This document shows, piece after piece, positions 1 through 9,797 of a stretch of 64,000 nucleotides of DNA. The stretch covers positions 18,139,175 through 18,203,174 of the forward strand of contig JADWOT020000009.1 in assembly GCA_036345935.2 (NCBI GenBank). The letters are read 5' to 3'. The stretch is from Taenia hydatigena. Its lineage: Eukaryota > Platyhelminthes > Cestoda > Cyclophyllidea > Taeniidae. The notes beneath the pieces are model-generated. The model saw only the letters and a program-made list of their open reading frames with translations, had not been told where the DNA came from and ran no database searches. Both the position numbers and the translations under genes were made by a program. Within the stretch, counting starts at the first letter, position 1. Every line of letters starts with the position of its first letter.

Positions 1-67
1 TATGACACTAATGTAGGTTAAAATATCGCTTTCATTGTTTTATATCTAGAATAAAACTGCCTTTCAG

Positions 68-921
68 ATAAAACAGCAGTCGATGGACCAAATGCCTCAA
101 CAGCACTGTTGTTTTCCCCCGATCATGAGTGGAGGAAATGTTGAAATCGTAAAGGTTGGCGAAGGTACGTGTAAATTGTAAATGAATTTAATGAAAACAA
201 TGCTATTTGTGGTTAAAGGCATCGCTTTAATTTCAGGGCCTCCCCTTACATTAGCTGATCTTCAAAGACACGGTAGTTTATTTTAAACTATAGAATTTAA
301 TTATGTAAGTAAAAAATAACTAGAGAAAATTTACTTCCCACATAAGGTGCATTCCCGTTTCCCGACGGAGACGAATGGCCAACGCGTATACATCCACAAC
401 AAACATCGTCATTTCAGCAAACAAGCCAAATACCGGTACAAAAATGCCCTTTCTGGAGGACATTCACCGCGCATGGGCCCAAACGTACACCTATCTCTGA
501 ATACAACAATTGGTCTCAACGAAAGAAGTCGACACAACAAGTACATGAGCTATCTCATGACTCCATAATCCACCAACAATCATTACCGTCTGCACCACAA
601 GGAAATTCGAAGTCCGTAGTGTCCGGATCAGACTGTTTCTGTGATCAAGCAAAACTGGCAATAACAACTGCACAAACAGAAAGCTCCACCATCCACCAAC
701 AGCATCATTACCCATTGCTAATGGCACCACACGCCTGCAATCAGTGTTGTTGTGGTGGTCAAGACTTCAATGCTGAGCCTTGGCAGGCCACAAGCGATTC
801 AAATGGCGAAGTACAATTGGGACCTATTTCAGAGATTCAGCAAAAAAAATTCAGTTTGCCTCCCGCCAGTCACCATTCACCCGAACAACGTACCAGCTAC
901 CGCGCTAAACGCATATACTGA
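68..921 (+). CDS. 3' part of an unrecognised Gln/Ser/His-rich protein gene
   Basis: Three exons keep one open frame: 68-164, 237-272 and 347-921 (stop TGA at 919-921). Both junctions are phase 1, with GT donors after 164 and 272 and AG acceptors before 237 and 347. The frame enters from upstream, so the start is outside the window. The visible ~236 residues are rich in Gln, Ser, His and Pro, with short motifs such as QMPQQHCCFPP and, near the C-terminus, a Cys cluster CNQCCCGG. I see no membrane segment and no domain I recognise. The low-complexity composition suggests a largely disordered protein, perhaps a regulator, but that is inference. A poly(A) signal AATAAA lies at 1128-1133. Support rests on frame continuity over three exons; family unknown. 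Confidence 0.6.
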
Positions 922-1440
922 ACACCATCTCGTATGCTCATTTTAAAGGAGTATTCCACATCTTATTTTCATTTTTATGATTGAAAGTCGTCAATTGTAC
1001 TATTATTAAATCCAATTCACGAGTAGTTTCAGGCAACGGCCAAGATCAATGATTGCACACTTCTTTGTCACTATTAGCGGCAAAACAAGAGAAGAGTCCT
1101 TTATTTCTCGTTCAGTGTTTTAAACAAAATAAAATATGCAGTAAGGTACACAGATAGTGCTATTTTTAACTTGGGAAAATGGCTTTAATTATCTATTTTG
1201 AAAAAACACTTATTCAGAGGCAGTAATTATCTCACCTGATACAAAATATAAAAGCCAAAACATAAATTTAATTTTCTCTAAATACCACTTTCAGATCTAT
1301 TAATAAAAATATTGTAAAACGAAAATGGATCTGCTTTACTTCAAAGTAAGTTATTGAAGTTGCTATCGGAACTGATATTACGAAATTTGCGTTTGATGTG
1401 AATCTGATCGTACCTCCCTCAAACGCTTTTCAGTGGATAA
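922..1440. other. 3' flank, nothing further seen
   Basis: AT-rich sequence with the presumed 3' UTR and AATAAA (1128-1133) of the upstream gene. No other coding or repeat signal seen before the TRIM that starts near 1441. Confidence 0.5.
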
Positions 1441-2311
1441 TGTGTATCTAGAGGCCCACGAACTCTTTCAAGGCAAATGAAGGTATATTACTAGGGCTAA
1501 ATGCATATTCAACGAACAGAGGGAATGGGGGTGCTGGCATGATCCGAAGCCTAGCCCACCCAGTTGACCGAAACCGAAACCAGCATTCCTGGCAAACAAA
1601 GCACAACGTAGTCCCTCTCTTCTTTCGAGCGTCGTCTTTGATGCTCCCCTCGGTAAAGCTCTCACGTCAGCCATCACAGTGTAATCAGCGCTGGACGAAG
1701 CACCCATGAGCTAACAGTGCCAGTCATCAAGATTGGAGCGCAACTGAGGAGATGCTTGACCACCATGTCACTGATTCCTCTCGACAGTTCAAATGAACTT
1801 GGAGAACTTGGGAAGCTAAATTCAGAGTAAGAGGCTCTGCAGTGCGTCGGCGTATATGGATGGAGACGTTAGAACATCGGTCTCCTTAAGCGAAACGTTT
1901 CCAGATGGTTCACGACTTGTGTAGCTTCAGTTGTTAACAGCTTTCTTGCAGAAACGGAGTTGGGGTAGATTCCAAGGGCAGACGTCGATCTCAGAACTTC
2001 TGTCATGGAATGTCAGAGATTCTTCCATCCGTAGCATATACATTCTTTTGCACCATTAGTTCACACAAGTGGTTTAAATTAGGATACAAGTCCCATCAAA
2101 GTTCGGTCCGCTTTTCGCTGTCACCAATGTAGCGTCCCGAGACTTCTTTGAGGGAAAAAGAAGACATAGCACTAGGACGGGATATGTATTCAATAAACAG
2201 AAGGAATGGGGCTGCTAGCATGTTCCGGAGGTCAGCCTACGCGGCTAGGGCAATGTAACTACCTAAATTACTGAAACCGAAACCGGCAGTCGAAACAAAC
2301 AAAGCATCACA
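1441..2311 (-). mobile_element. TRIM retroelement, full-length but diverged (minus strand)
   Basis: Read on the minus strand this has 5' LTR (2311-2128), a ~520 bp interior and a 3' LTR (about 1608-1441). The LTR keeps the family pattern: a start like TGTRNTACTTTGTTTG, GGTTTCGGT in the middle, and an end near GGGACGCTACA. A primer-binding-like TTGGTGACAGCG adjoins the 5' LTR (minus strand, 2127-2116), and a purine tract GAAAGAAGAGAGGGA lies just before the 3' LTR. No coding capacity is expected in TRIMs; a short open frame on this strand matches frames in other copies only because the elements are homologous. No target duplication is recognisable, in keeping with an old insertion. Confidence 0.8.
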
Positions 2312-2347
2312 GTGTGGGTTTCAAACTTTTAAACAAGAATTCCTCAT

Positions 2348-2590
2348 GTAATACTTATGTTCTTTAAATGCGCTTCGTAGGCCACAGGCGGGAGGACAAT
2401 TTTAACCTGGTCGTAGAGCAGCATGGTAGTTTCCCGGAGGCCGACACATCCTTGTCCTAGACTCTCCGACACTGTTGCTCTGCATCTGCCCTCAGCACAT
2501 AATAAAGCTGTCTAGAAGCATCCAGCCTTCTAATAGTAAGTGCGGAAGAAGGCGAGAGGAGGAGAGGAAAAAACCGTCTACATCTCATAC
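2348..2590 (+). repeat. Interspersed repeat family D, copy 1
   Basis: About 240 bp shared with a minus-strand copy at 20742-20975 and partly with 20463-20572 and 56500-56700. Shared blocks include GCGGGAGGACAATTTTA, CCTGGTCGT, a TAATAAAG block, GTCTAGAAGCA and GAARAAACCGTCTACAT. It abuts the TRIM ending at 2311. No coding potential and no clear pol III boxes seen; class unknown. Confidence 0.65.
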
Positions 2591-4575
2591 TGTTTAAATC
2601 GTGGTTAGCTCAAAACACAAGAAAGAAAGAAAAATTACACTGATTTATATGCATCTGCTTAATTACAAAAAAAATCATAAAAAAAATTTGGATACTTTGA
2701 GTGCTTGACAAAAAGCTCGATTTTTTTCAGATTTAGTTAAGGAGCTCCAAATAGGAAAATCTGTTTAAGGAAAACACTTATTTCCCGATTTAAATGCATA
2801 AATATTAGTTTTAAGACTTTAGAGCTTTGTATTTTGTTTAACCTTCGCTTTTGATAAACGGCAACCTCGTTGAACATTACAACTTCGTCAGGTACCCCGG
2901 CCACTAGGCCACGCCAGTAGCCCCAACCCCTTCTTTGTCTCCCTTTGCATTCAGGGATGTTTTAGGATGTAACAAAATCTCTCATTGATGAGCTTTTGCA
3001 ATAGGAGAAATACCAAGAAGACCTTCCTTGAGATAAAGTCATTGGAGTGTTTACTTAACATGCTGTTGTCTGCTGTCAAGGCAACTCGATTGAAGCAGAA
3101 ATATATGTGTTTGGAATGAAGTATGCAGGGATCCTTATCTAAGTGACCGAATCACTAGTCCCATCAATTCCTTGGAAGGCAAAAAGGACAATGTCTCGTT
3201 GCATGCCTTCAGCTACGTTGCATTGCAAAGAGTAGACAGATTTCAGCCTCACTTGTTTGGCATTTGGACAAAAATCGAGATTTAGTGAACAATTGTGTCT
3301 TCAGTACACAGCACTCAAACGGAGCAGTTATTTTAGGAAACAACAGGTGGGCAAAGTATGCGGTGGGTGGTGTGGTTGGTGAAAAAAAACAACCATTTGG
3401 GACTAACTAGCGGTGACGACAGTTGAATGGCGGCACCAGTTCCCACTACAAGTCGTGTGATCGGCAAATTATTCCTTCCACTCGGGACGTGAAAGAGGTT
3501 GTAGTGGAATAACCAATCGTCTTTTAGGCGCACCATCAATGAGTGCCACTTGCTACGCCTTCCACCACGGCTTTTGATGTAGACGTAGACCAACCGTTGC
3601 ATCATCATCATCACACATTCATTCACACTCTGCTTTCATCACAACTCAAAGCTTCTCTATCACGTTACTTCTGCCTTCCACATCATTGCGGAAGTGGCAC
3701 AACTCTCACTGGGTACTTCGTCGACACTATCGAGCTATGCGAATCATTTTGCTTGCATTCTTTGCAATGCTTTCTGCTACCACCTTATGCATGACAACAA
3801 CAGCCGAGTTGACAAGGGTCTACTCTCCCCTTCAGCTGTGGAATCGCATTTCCTTCCAGTTGTAAAGCCGACAACCTGGAATTGCACGCGATCTAAATTA
3901 AGTGGCAACTCGAAGACACCACAATGTCCACTACCTTGTGGATGGACTAGTACGTAGCTCTGCCTTATCATGTACATAATTAATTGCGTTTTTCAAGACG
4001 CCTGCAAGTTGCAGCAAGTTATTCCATTGGCCTCCACTGTAAACTGCCAAATGCGTTTATTCTGTCCTAAAAATTCTCTTTTGCAGAGCTCACATAACTG
4101 TAGAAAAGTATTTAGTCTCACTTTGCGGCAATGCTTTCATGAAACTAACTTTACTTACTCTTGCTTCCTTAGGATCAATGTTATGCCTACTGTCATAAGC
4201 ATTTGTCTGTGGAAGAACAGTTGTATGTTTACCCACTGAGATTACCCAGTTCTCAGCATCTTCTGCTTAATCCCATTTTTTAATAGTTCCGCGCTTGGTC
4301 TTTTTGAAAATCCATAAATTTCTTACTCTCGACTTCAAATCCCGTCTTTTTAAGTAAGTGTTAAGTTTGAGCATCAGATTATTCTTAAAGCTCTACACAT
4401 GAATTATCTCGTCGGAGCCTAAATTTTTCCTATCAACTCCAAGTATTAGGAACAGTACTTGAACTTAGCAAAAAAAAATGAACAAATGAATGGATTATTT
4501 TGGCGTCAATAGGACCACAAAGATATGAGCGGGTGAATATGCAGAGGTAGCAGATGAAGTGTTGGAAGGATTGTC
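2591..4575. other. Intergenic, no supported feature
   Basis: About 2 kb without a gene I can support. Short open frames near 3540-3960 overlap on both strands and have no plausible splice partners. A short CAT/CAC microsatellite lies at about 3598-3614. Confidence 0.4.
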
Positions 4576-4888
4576 TCAGCAGTAGCCATATCCACCGCCA
4601 TAACGGTAGGGCGCGAACGGGCCGGTGTTGCTCCAACCGTGAGGCGGTGCAAAATTGCTTCCGCATGTTATCCATGAACTAAATCAAATAAGCAGGATAC
4701 GTTGCTAAATTCCTTATTTTGGATTAATCCACCTAAACTAATAAGAATTCGAATTCTTTAAACTTAATAACTTAGTCCACTAATGCAAATTAAAATTTTA
4801 TAACTTACTGTCCTGGGAAGAAACCGCAAGGATCTGTTACATAGTCGGAGCAGACAGTTCTGCAACAGCAAGCGCAACTGCAGTTCAT
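4576..4888 (-). CDS. Small Cys/Gly/Tyr-rich protein (60 aa)
   Basis: Two exons on the minus strand: ATG at 4888, exon 4888-4809, donor GTAAGT, then exon 4678-4576 after an AG acceptor, ending in TGA. Phases match (80 + 103 nt = 61 codons). The protein begins MNCSCACCCRTVCSDYV, with eight Cys in the first 21 residues, and ends in a Gly/Tyr-rich tail (PYRYGGGYGYC). There is no obvious signal peptide. The composition resembles keratin-associated or eggshell/embryophore-type structural proteins; that comparison is inference only. A second small Cys-rich gene with the same two-exon layout lies 4 kb away at 8684-9238 on the other strand. Confidence 0.5.
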
Positions 4889-5415
4889 AGTGTATTCTTA
4901 ATGCTGCTTTCGGTCGCCAAATAAGAAGAACTTAAATACTTTTTAGTTAGACAGAAACGCGCAATTCTCCAGTTTTGAGTTGCGCATTACCCTCATATTT
5001 GCATATTTTCGCAAATTAACTTTTTCGCGGAGTCTGGCGTATTTGTGCGTATTTAAAATCTGTGATGGAGCTAAAAATCTCACTTTCTTATTATATTAAA
5101 ACAAGTAAAATAAATGGTTAACTTTGGTAAATAAACCTGCCCACCTCAGTTTACCTCATCATTTGAACTGATTTTAAGGGCTCTTTGGCAAATCCCTCTG
5201 TTTTGTCCACTTGTCAGTCGAAAGTAATTTTGCTGAAAATCTGATACAAATTCATAAAAAAAATTTGATACACTGAGAGCTCCATAGTTACAAAAGTACG
5301 CGTATTTTTCTTTAAAAAACGGATTAATCCACTTACCAAATGTACCTCAGGCGAATCGTCATTCAAACAAGATGAATTTACAGTTGTGAAATTGCAGATG
5401 TCATGTGAAGGTCAT
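4889..5415. other. Upstream flank of the Cys-rich gene, nothing seen
   Basis: AT-rich intergenic DNA that would hold the promoter of the minus-strand gene at 4576-4888. No TATA box or repeat stands out. Confidence 0.3.
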
Positions 5416-5507
5416 TGTAATACTTTGTTTCTTCTGACTACCGGTTTCGGTCACTTGGGTGACCATATTGCCCTAGCCGGGTAGGCTACTCTCCGGATCA
5501 CAACAGC

Positions 5508-6404
5508 TGTAGCGTTTTGATGATCCCTCGAAGGCAAAAGAAGGCGGAATGCTAGGGTAGAATATATATATTCAACGGACAGAAGGAAATAGGCTACTGG
5601 CATGGCCCGGAGGCCAGCCTACGTAGCTAGGGCAGTACGACCACCTCTGTAACTTTGACCGAAACCGGTAGTTCAAACAAACAAAGCACTACATTGTCCC
5701 TCTCCTCTTTCGAGCGTCGTCCCCGACGCGACCCTTCATGCACCTCCCACGTCAGCCATCACAACGTAGTCAGTGCTGCAACAAGCACCCACGAGCTAAC
5801 CATGCCAGTCGCCCACATTCGACGCGATTGAGGCGATGCTTGACACCAACGTCAGTGACCCCTCTTGGCAGCGCATTGGACTTCGAGTTTCGTTTGGCTT
5901 GGGAACAGAGTTCAGAATAAGTGGTTCTGCCAACCATCAGTATGTCCGTAGGGGGGCATTAACACACCGATCTCCTTAAGCAAGTATGTTAGGGGTAATC
6001 TTCGGAACGAAACTTTCCAGGTGGCCCATGGCTAGTGTCGCTTCAGTTGTCGATAGCTTTCTTGTAGAACACGGAGAAGGGGTAGATGCCGGAGGTGGAC
6101 TTCGTTCGTGGCCCATCCGTAGAACATGCACTTCCTTCGCACCGCTGCAAGGTGCCGCATGCGGTCGAGATCGGAATAAAAGCCCTATAGAGTCGGGTCC
6201 GCTTTCCGCTGCCACCAATGTAGCGTCCTAAGGCTTCATCGAAGGCAAAAGAAGGCAGAATGCTAGGGTAGAACACATATATATGCAACGGACAGAGGGA
6301 AATAAGCTGCTGGCGTGGCCCGGAGGCCAGCCCACGCAGCTAGGGCAGTACGGCCACCTCTGTGACCTTGACCGAAACCGGTAGTTCCAACGAACAGTAC
6401 TACA
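5508..6404 (-). mobile_element. Full-length TRIM inserted in an older LTR (minus strand)
   Basis: 5' LTR 6404-6219 and 3' LTR 5693-5508 (minus strand, both 186 bp), with a 525 bp interior. The interior starts with the primer-binding-like TTGGTGGCAGCGG (6218-6206) and ends with the purine tract GAAAGAGGAGAGGGACAA next to the 3' LTR. LTRs contain ATATATAT and the conserved end GACGCTACA. A 7-bp CAACAGC flanks it on both sides (one extra base on the right), consistent with a target duplication. It appears relatively young, since the two LTRs are alike and match the younger consensus. Confidence 0.85.
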
Positions 6405-6439
6405 CCAACAGCCTCATTCCCTCTGTTCGTTGAATATAT

Positions 6440-6601
6440 TGTAGTACTTTGTTTGTTGGAACTACCGCCCGTACTACCCTAGCTGCGTGGGCTGGCCTCC
6501 GGGCCATGCCAGCAGCCTTTTTCCTTCTGTCCGATGAATATATATATTCTACCCTAGCATTCTGCCTTCTTTTGCCTTCGAGGGAGCCTCGGGACGCTAC
6601 A
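6440..6601 (+). mobile_element. Solo LTR (young subfamily) nested in the old LTR
   Basis: TGTAGTACTTTGTTTGTTGG start and GGGACGCTACA end, with a small internal deletion after the ACTACCG block. It interrupts the older LTR; ATATT precedes it and ATACT follows it, a possible 5-bp duplication with one change. No interior or second LTR is present, so it is a recombined solo LTR. Confidence 0.8.
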
Positions 6602-6650
6602 ATACTTTCTGAACTGGTATTGTGCCTCCTTTTGCCTCAAAGGAGGTCTA

Positions 6651-7038
6651 ATTGCTGCTCCCATTAAATATACACGATATAATGCCAAAAAATAAGAAAG
6701 CTTTTACTTTTGTTTGAAGTGATTTTTCAGACGTTTGTTAGACATTTCTCTATTAACAAAAGCTAATAATTAGTTACAAGATGAATTTTTAATTTCCAAT
6801 ACCTAAAATGCAATGAACTAAATGCTGCGACAACGAATTTGAATTCTGTGTACGCGTTTATTTTTGTAAGATATTTTTTAATTGAAATTATGTCTGAAGG
6901 CAACCCACGTCTCATTTGTCCAGGTTTGTGGTTCTAGTCATCATCAGCCATTCGTTCTGTGTAATAAGCATTCAAAATGAAGGTTTGCGACTCTCGTTCA
7001 GCCTATCTCTTTCCTTGCTATGCATTGGCAGCATAAAG
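6651..7038. other. Intergenic, nothing seen
   Basis: AT-rich DNA between LTR copies with no coding or repeat signal that I can support. Confidence 0.35.
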
Positions 7039-7217
7039 TGTAATACTTTGTTTGTTCTGACTGTCGGTTTCGGTCACTTGGGTGGCCACATTGCCCCAGC
7101 CGGGTGGGCTGGCATCCGGGCCACACCAGCAGTCCAGATCCCTCTGTTTGCTAACCACATATATTCTGCTCTAGTATTAGGCCTTCATTTGCCTAAAAAA
7201 AGTCTCTAGACTCTACA
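7039..7217 (+). mobile_element. Solo LTR, older TRIM subfamily
   Basis: Starts TGTAATACTTTGTTTG, contains GGTTTCGGTCACTTGGGTGG and ends near CTAGACTCTACA. It is the same older subfamily as the interrupted LTR at 5416. Flanks TAAAG and TAATA are only weakly alike, so no clear target duplication remains. Confidence 0.75.
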
Positions 7218-7498
7218 TAATATGCAGAAAGTTTCATGGTCATTAAATCTGACTTCTCAAAATTGGTCCAAAGTCCTGCGTACGGGCAGTAGTAAAGCAC
7301 AATACAACTCTTCACACTTGTCCCGTATTAATCACAAACTTCAATGTGAAATCAATTTTTAAATTCTTGAGTTCATATTTTGTTCATTTGTAAGGTAACA
7401 ACTTGACCTGACGAGGGACAACACTCAAAGGGTCAGCAGTAAATTTTTCCACATTTATCGTATGGGCTTAGCCACAGCATCAAGTACTTTTCGCGGCA
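7218..7498. other. Short intergenic spacer
   Basis: No feature seen between the solo LTR and the complete TRIM. Confidence 0.3.
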
Positions 7499-7503
7499 TT
7501 GTG

Positions 7504-8318
7504 TGTAATACTTTGTTTGTTGGGACTACCGGTTTCGGTCAAGGTCGCAGAGGTGGCCGTACTGCCCCAGCTGCGTGGGCTGGCCTCCGAGCCATGCTAG
7601 TAGCCTATTTCCCTCTGTCCGTTGCATATATATATATGTGTTCTACCCTAGCATTCTGCCTCCTTTTGCCTTCGAGGGAGCCTCGGGACGCTACATTGGT
7701 GGCAGCGGAAAGCGGACCCGACTCTATAGGGCTTTTATTCCGATCTCGACCGCATGCGGCACCTTGCAGCGGTGCGAAGGAAGTGCATGTTCTACGGATG
7801 GGCCACGAACGACGTCCACCTCCGGCATCTACCCCTTCTCCGTGTTCTACAAGAAAGCCATCAACAACTGAAGCGACACTAGCCATGCACCTCCTGGAAA
7901 GTTTCGTTTCGAAGATTACCCTTAATATAATTGCTTAAGGAGATCGGCGTGCTAACGCCCCCCTTACGGACATACTGATGGTTGGCAGAACCACTTATTC
8001 TGAACTCTGTTCCCAAGCCAGACGAAACTCGAAGTCCAATGCGCTGCCAAGAGGGGTCACTGACGTTGGTGTCAAGCATCGCCTCAATCGCGTCGAATGT
8101 GGGCGACTGGCATGGTTAGCTCGTGGGTGCTTGTTGCAGCACTGACTACGTTGTGATGGCTGACGTGGGAGGTGTATGAAGGGGCGCGTCGGGGACGACG
8201 CTCGAAAGAGGAGAGGGGCAATGTAGTACTTTGTTTGTTGGAAATACCAGTTTCTGTCAAGGTGACAGAGGTGGTCGTACTGTCCTAGCTGCCTTCGAGG
8301 GAGCCTCGGGACGCTACG
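7504..8318 (+). mobile_element. Complete TRIM with perfect 5-bp target duplication
   Basis: 5' LTR 7504-7695 (192 bp, TGTAATAC...GACGCTACA), interior 7696-8221 and 3' LTR 8222-8318. TTGTG stands directly on both sides (7499-7503 and 8319-8323). The interior opens with TTGGTGGCAGCGGAAAGCGG, a primer-binding-like site, and closes with the purine tract AAAGAGGAGAGGGG (8206-8219). A TATATATATATA run in the 5' LTR (7627-7638) is a plausible promoter element. The 3' LTR is only 97 bp because its middle is deleted. No protein is expected; open frames of 98-158 codons occur on both strands but are not conserved as proteins between copies. It lies 365 bp upstream of, and in the same sense as, the Cys-rich gene at 8684. 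Confidence 0.95.
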
Positions 8319-8683
8319 TTGTGCATTATCAAATGAAAAATGTTGGCTGATGTGAAGCCAACTTAGTAGCATTCAAAAATTAATGTATTTAAATTCAGCT
8401 ATTACACTGGCATTAATAGTGAATGCCTTTGAAAACGAGAAACATTACTGTTATTAAAATTACGATACTTTAATGCTGACAAATGGTCGAAAATTAAAAA
8501 TTAAAACTAGCATCTAGGTGCATGATGTCGTGTGACCTTCGAATAAGCGCGTTTTACCCTCGTCAACACCAGATTCAAAATGCGCAATTTGTCCTCTTAA
8601 TAGCGAACGTACTAACGAATATAAAAAGACTTCTTTTAAGGCGTTACTTTGTTTTGCTTGTCGGCGTTCTCACAGACACAAAG

Positions 8684-9238
8684 ATGTGCAGCACTGGACA
8701 ATGCACTCGCCTTGGCGCTGATCCCAATGTAGTCTATCCTGTCAAGTACGTCCAGACTTACAGCGATTTCGCGATTCCGATTAGCAAAGAATCATCTCTC
8801 CAATTATACTTTGTTTACTTTTTATAGTAGATTTTTCAAATGCTCATAGTTTTAAGTTCAAGTTAAAATAACCCACACATTCTGTCTCAAGATAAGCCAC
8901 AAATTCAACCTGTGATTATGGTTATTTAATTTGTTTTGCCACGCTTCTTATGTGTGTGTGTAAATTGACTTCGTTTGTATATGCACAATTGGAAAATCAA
9001 AATTTCAAGAGACTTAATGACGAGTTAAACCAGTTCTCTAATTATTTTATTGTCTTTTATTGATAGGGCTACAACCTGTTGCAAAACTCGCTACACTGTG
9101 CTGAGACCCGAGTACTATGAATGTACTCGCTGCTACGAGACCTGTACACCATGCAATGTACCGTGTGCTCCAAACAACTCACCATGTGCTACTGCCTGTG
9201 GACCGCAAATGTGCTCCAGCAACGGCTGTTACCGCTAG
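8684..9238 (+). CDS. Small Cys-rich protein (77 aa)
   Basis: Two exons: ATG at 8684, exon 8684-8745 (donor GTACGT), then exon 9067-9238 after TTGATAG, ending in TAG. Phase 2 matches (62 + 172 = 78 codons). The protein starts MCSTGQCTRLGADPNVVYPV. The second exon is Cys-dense: TTCCKTRYT, YYECTRCYETCTPC, VPCAPNNSPC, TACGPQMCSSNGC. There are 15 Cys overall, with spaced Cys-Pro pairs, no signal peptide and no membrane segment. This suggests a cross-linked structural protein (keratin-associated-like), but I do not recognise the family. The gene resembles the minus-strand gene at 4576-4888 in size, exon layout and composition. A TRIM of the same sense ends 365 bp upstream. Confidence 0.6.
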
Positions 9239-9797
9239 CTCTGGAAAGCCTTTGACTCAACTTACGCACTGACAAGTCTCTCGAAACCACTTACCAGTTT
9301 CCGTATTTGACTGCCTGAACTTATTTACATGGGTGCTGAGCGCACTTTCTTTTAAAATATTTAAAAATATATGTTTTGGGAGCTTGTAGTCTGCGATGCT
9401 TATTTTAGTTCCTCGTTGAAGGCTTCTATCCTATCCAGGTGATTGATTAATTTCGGCGCCGCAGGTAAGGTGCATTCAAACACAATTGGATCAAACAACT
9501 GTCAACATAGTTCAAAACATGAGAGCTCAAATAAGATAAAGCAAGCAAACCCTAACCATGCAAGGCTTGAAAGACATTACAGCCAATTAGCAAATTGTAT
9601 AATCACTTCGAACCTATTCGGTTGTGGCGACTGAGGATTTTTTGCCAAAAATGAGTTAGCTTATTGATGTTTGAACTCCAACCTATTTGAAAAAGGAACA
9701 AAGTGGAAACAATTTGCACGGCTGCATTCAACACAGGCGTTCTTGATAATATAAGGTCATAAGTATATTAATAGCAATATGCTAGTTCATACATGAA

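Larger units (their letters stand above)
5416..6650 (+). mobile_element. Old solo LTR of TRIM type, split by two later insertions
   Basis: The LTR begins at 5416 (TGTAATACTTTG) and belongs to the older subfamily with GGTCACTTGGGTGACC. It runs to 5507, resumes at 6406 (CAACAGCCTCATTCCCTCTG...) and again at 6602, ending near 6650. The first gap holds a minus-strand TRIM (5508-6404) and the second a plus-strand LTR (6440-6601). CAACAGC is present on both sides of the first insertion (5501-5507 and 6406-6412). Three insertion events can therefore be ordered in time. Confidence 0.75.

Noticed and set aside
3543..3957. Overlapping plus and minus frames near 3.3-4.0 kb as a possible gene
   Set aside because: Frames overlap on both strands, no phase-matched exons, and a CAT microsatellite explains part of the His run.
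7462..7938. 158-codon frame and antisense frames within TRIM copies
   Set aside because: Frames shift or stop between copies, while the DNA is conserved on both strands; they reflect the element, not a protein.
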